DNA from: Thermoplasmata archaeon
GTDB lineage: Archaea; Thermoplasmatota; Thermoplasmata; Sysuiplasmatales; Sysuiplasmataceae
Direction: 5' to 3'
Assembly: GCA_021817225.1 (NCBI GenBank)
Contig: JAKAVR010000007.1
Span: 1-49,260 of the forward strand
Length of the DNA stretch: 49,260 nt
The notes beneath the pieces were generated by a model, which was not told the DNA's origin, searched no databases, and was given only the letters and a program-made list of their open reading frames with translations. Positions 48,796 to 49,260 of the stretch are shown here, one piece after another (the first letter of the stretch is position 1; every line of letters begins with the position of its first letter). The position numbers and the translations under genes were made by a program.

Positions 48796-48815
48796 ATCAA
48801 ATCTCGACCGGTCCA
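48796..48815 (+). repeat. Divergent copy of the tRNA-Ala 3' repeat
   Basis: ATCAAATCTCGACCGGTCCA, 17 of 20 positions equal to the tRNA copy. It lies upstream of the ICMT gene and closes the third module. Confidence 0.65.
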
Positions 48816-48860
48816 TTTCTGGACAGGGCAACATGCAATACGATGTGTTGGTTTTCATTC

Positions 48861-49193
48861 TCATGTCCATTCGCTTTGAATATTATTTCCTACGAAATAC
48901 ATGGCGACTGCAGAGATTATGAGCACGAAGACCGCATCCATAGCCATCCCTATTGACCAACCAAAGTATTGCCCAGACATAAGGAACAGCATTCCATTTA
49001 TTATTGCATCAATTACGAAGGCAAGAATTAGAATCGCTAATATTCTTAATGAAAGAAAATGAGTTTTAAAAGAAAGAGCAAGAAAAACCAGCGAAGTGAT
49101 TAGAATGGCGATGCCGTTGATGATGTGCGCCAGTACTAAACCAAAGTGACCTCCAAAATATATTATTCTTCTTTGGATTGAGAATGCATTATT
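48861..49193 (-). pseudogene. Membrane-protein ORF without a usable start codon
   Basis: A frame open for 111 codons on the minus strand, ending at TGA 48863-48861. It encodes about four membrane segments (GGHFGLVLAHIINGIAILIT, LRILAILILAFVIDAIINGM, AMDAVFVLIISAVAMYFVGN) with a clear membrane-protein look. The frame opens after a TGA at 49196-49194 and no ATG, GTG or TTG occurs before the first membrane segment; an ATG in the neighbouring frame (start MHSQSKEE) suggests a one-base loss near 49170. Either a recent frameshift or a non-standard start. AT-rich compared with the rest of the window. Confidence 0.5.
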
Positions 49194-49260
49194 TCACGCT
49201 TATTTCAGCGCGCTCTTATTGATGGCAGTGGCAGCGCCGAGTGCATCATTGCATTCCTTA

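Noticed and set aside
1-49260. CRISPR array
   Set aside because: No regularly spaced short direct repeats were seen; the tRNA-Ala repeats are 1.3-2 kb apart and border genes.

Overview
The window is archaeal chromosome of moderately high GC. The domain is set by ribosomal proteins eS1 (S3Ae) and L37e, an Sm-like protein, an elongator tRNA-Met with an intron at the canonical archaeal position, a pyruvoyl-dependent arginine decarboxylase, a Dpo4-type polymerase, and many TATA-like boxes about 26 nt upstream of start codons, the signature of leaderless archaeal transcripts. Bacterial-type adenylate kinase, a 2-oxoacid dehydrogenase complex and the general gene mix suggest a relative of Thermoplasmata; this lineage call is inference.

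Layout. 1-4008: remnant or end of an integrated element, with a coupled run of five small unknown genes behind a ribbon-helix-helix protein, two small zinc proteins, a small membrane protein and a tyrosine integrase. 4233-4885: a TylF-like methyltransferase pseudogene with two nonsense codons and a frameshift. 5248-12064: housekeeping and metabolic genes (GNAT, CoxG-like, glycerol-3-phosphate dehydrogenase, adenylate kinase, M50 protease, DNA polymerase IV). 12066-19391: a minus-strand block encoding a complete lipoate-dependent 2-oxoacid dehydrogenase complex (E1a, E1b, E2, E3) together with lipA and lipB, followed by arginine decarboxylase and a zinc-ribbon protein. 19574-20467: eS1 and tRNA-Met.

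20740-32422: an alpha-glucan island. A GH31 alpha-glucosidase diverges from glgB-glgE-treS-maltokinase, followed by a GlgX/TreX debranching enzyme with its own promoter. Together these make the GlgE route: trehalose to maltose (TreS), to maltose 1-phosphate (maltokinase), to linear glucan (GlgE), to branched glucan (GlgB), with GlgX and GH31 for breakdown. No glgC or glgA is present here. The set is best known from Actinobacteria and is unusual in an archaeon.

32521-43738: a GlcD/GlcF-like oxidase pair, a C45-like Ntn hydrolase lacking the expected Cys, an ArsA/GET3 ATPase that seems to start at CTG, a roadblock/V4R pair, AMMECR1, dihydroorotase, a Cys-cluster protein, LSm, L37e and PurF.

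43788-49260: a tRNA-Ala(GGC) gene followed by an array of repeats of its own 3' end at about 43891 (decayed), 45489, 46836 (exact 20-nt copy) and 48796. The repeats partition one- to two-gene modules, all on the minus strand: an ATPase with a nuclease-like C-terminus, a winged-helix/nucleotidyltransferase pair with a palindromic operator, a transposase plus an ICMT-like methyltransferase, and a membrane ORF. No integrase lies in this part. I read this as serial integration at a tRNA-Ala attachment site, a cassette-array-like accessory locus and the most novel feature of the window.
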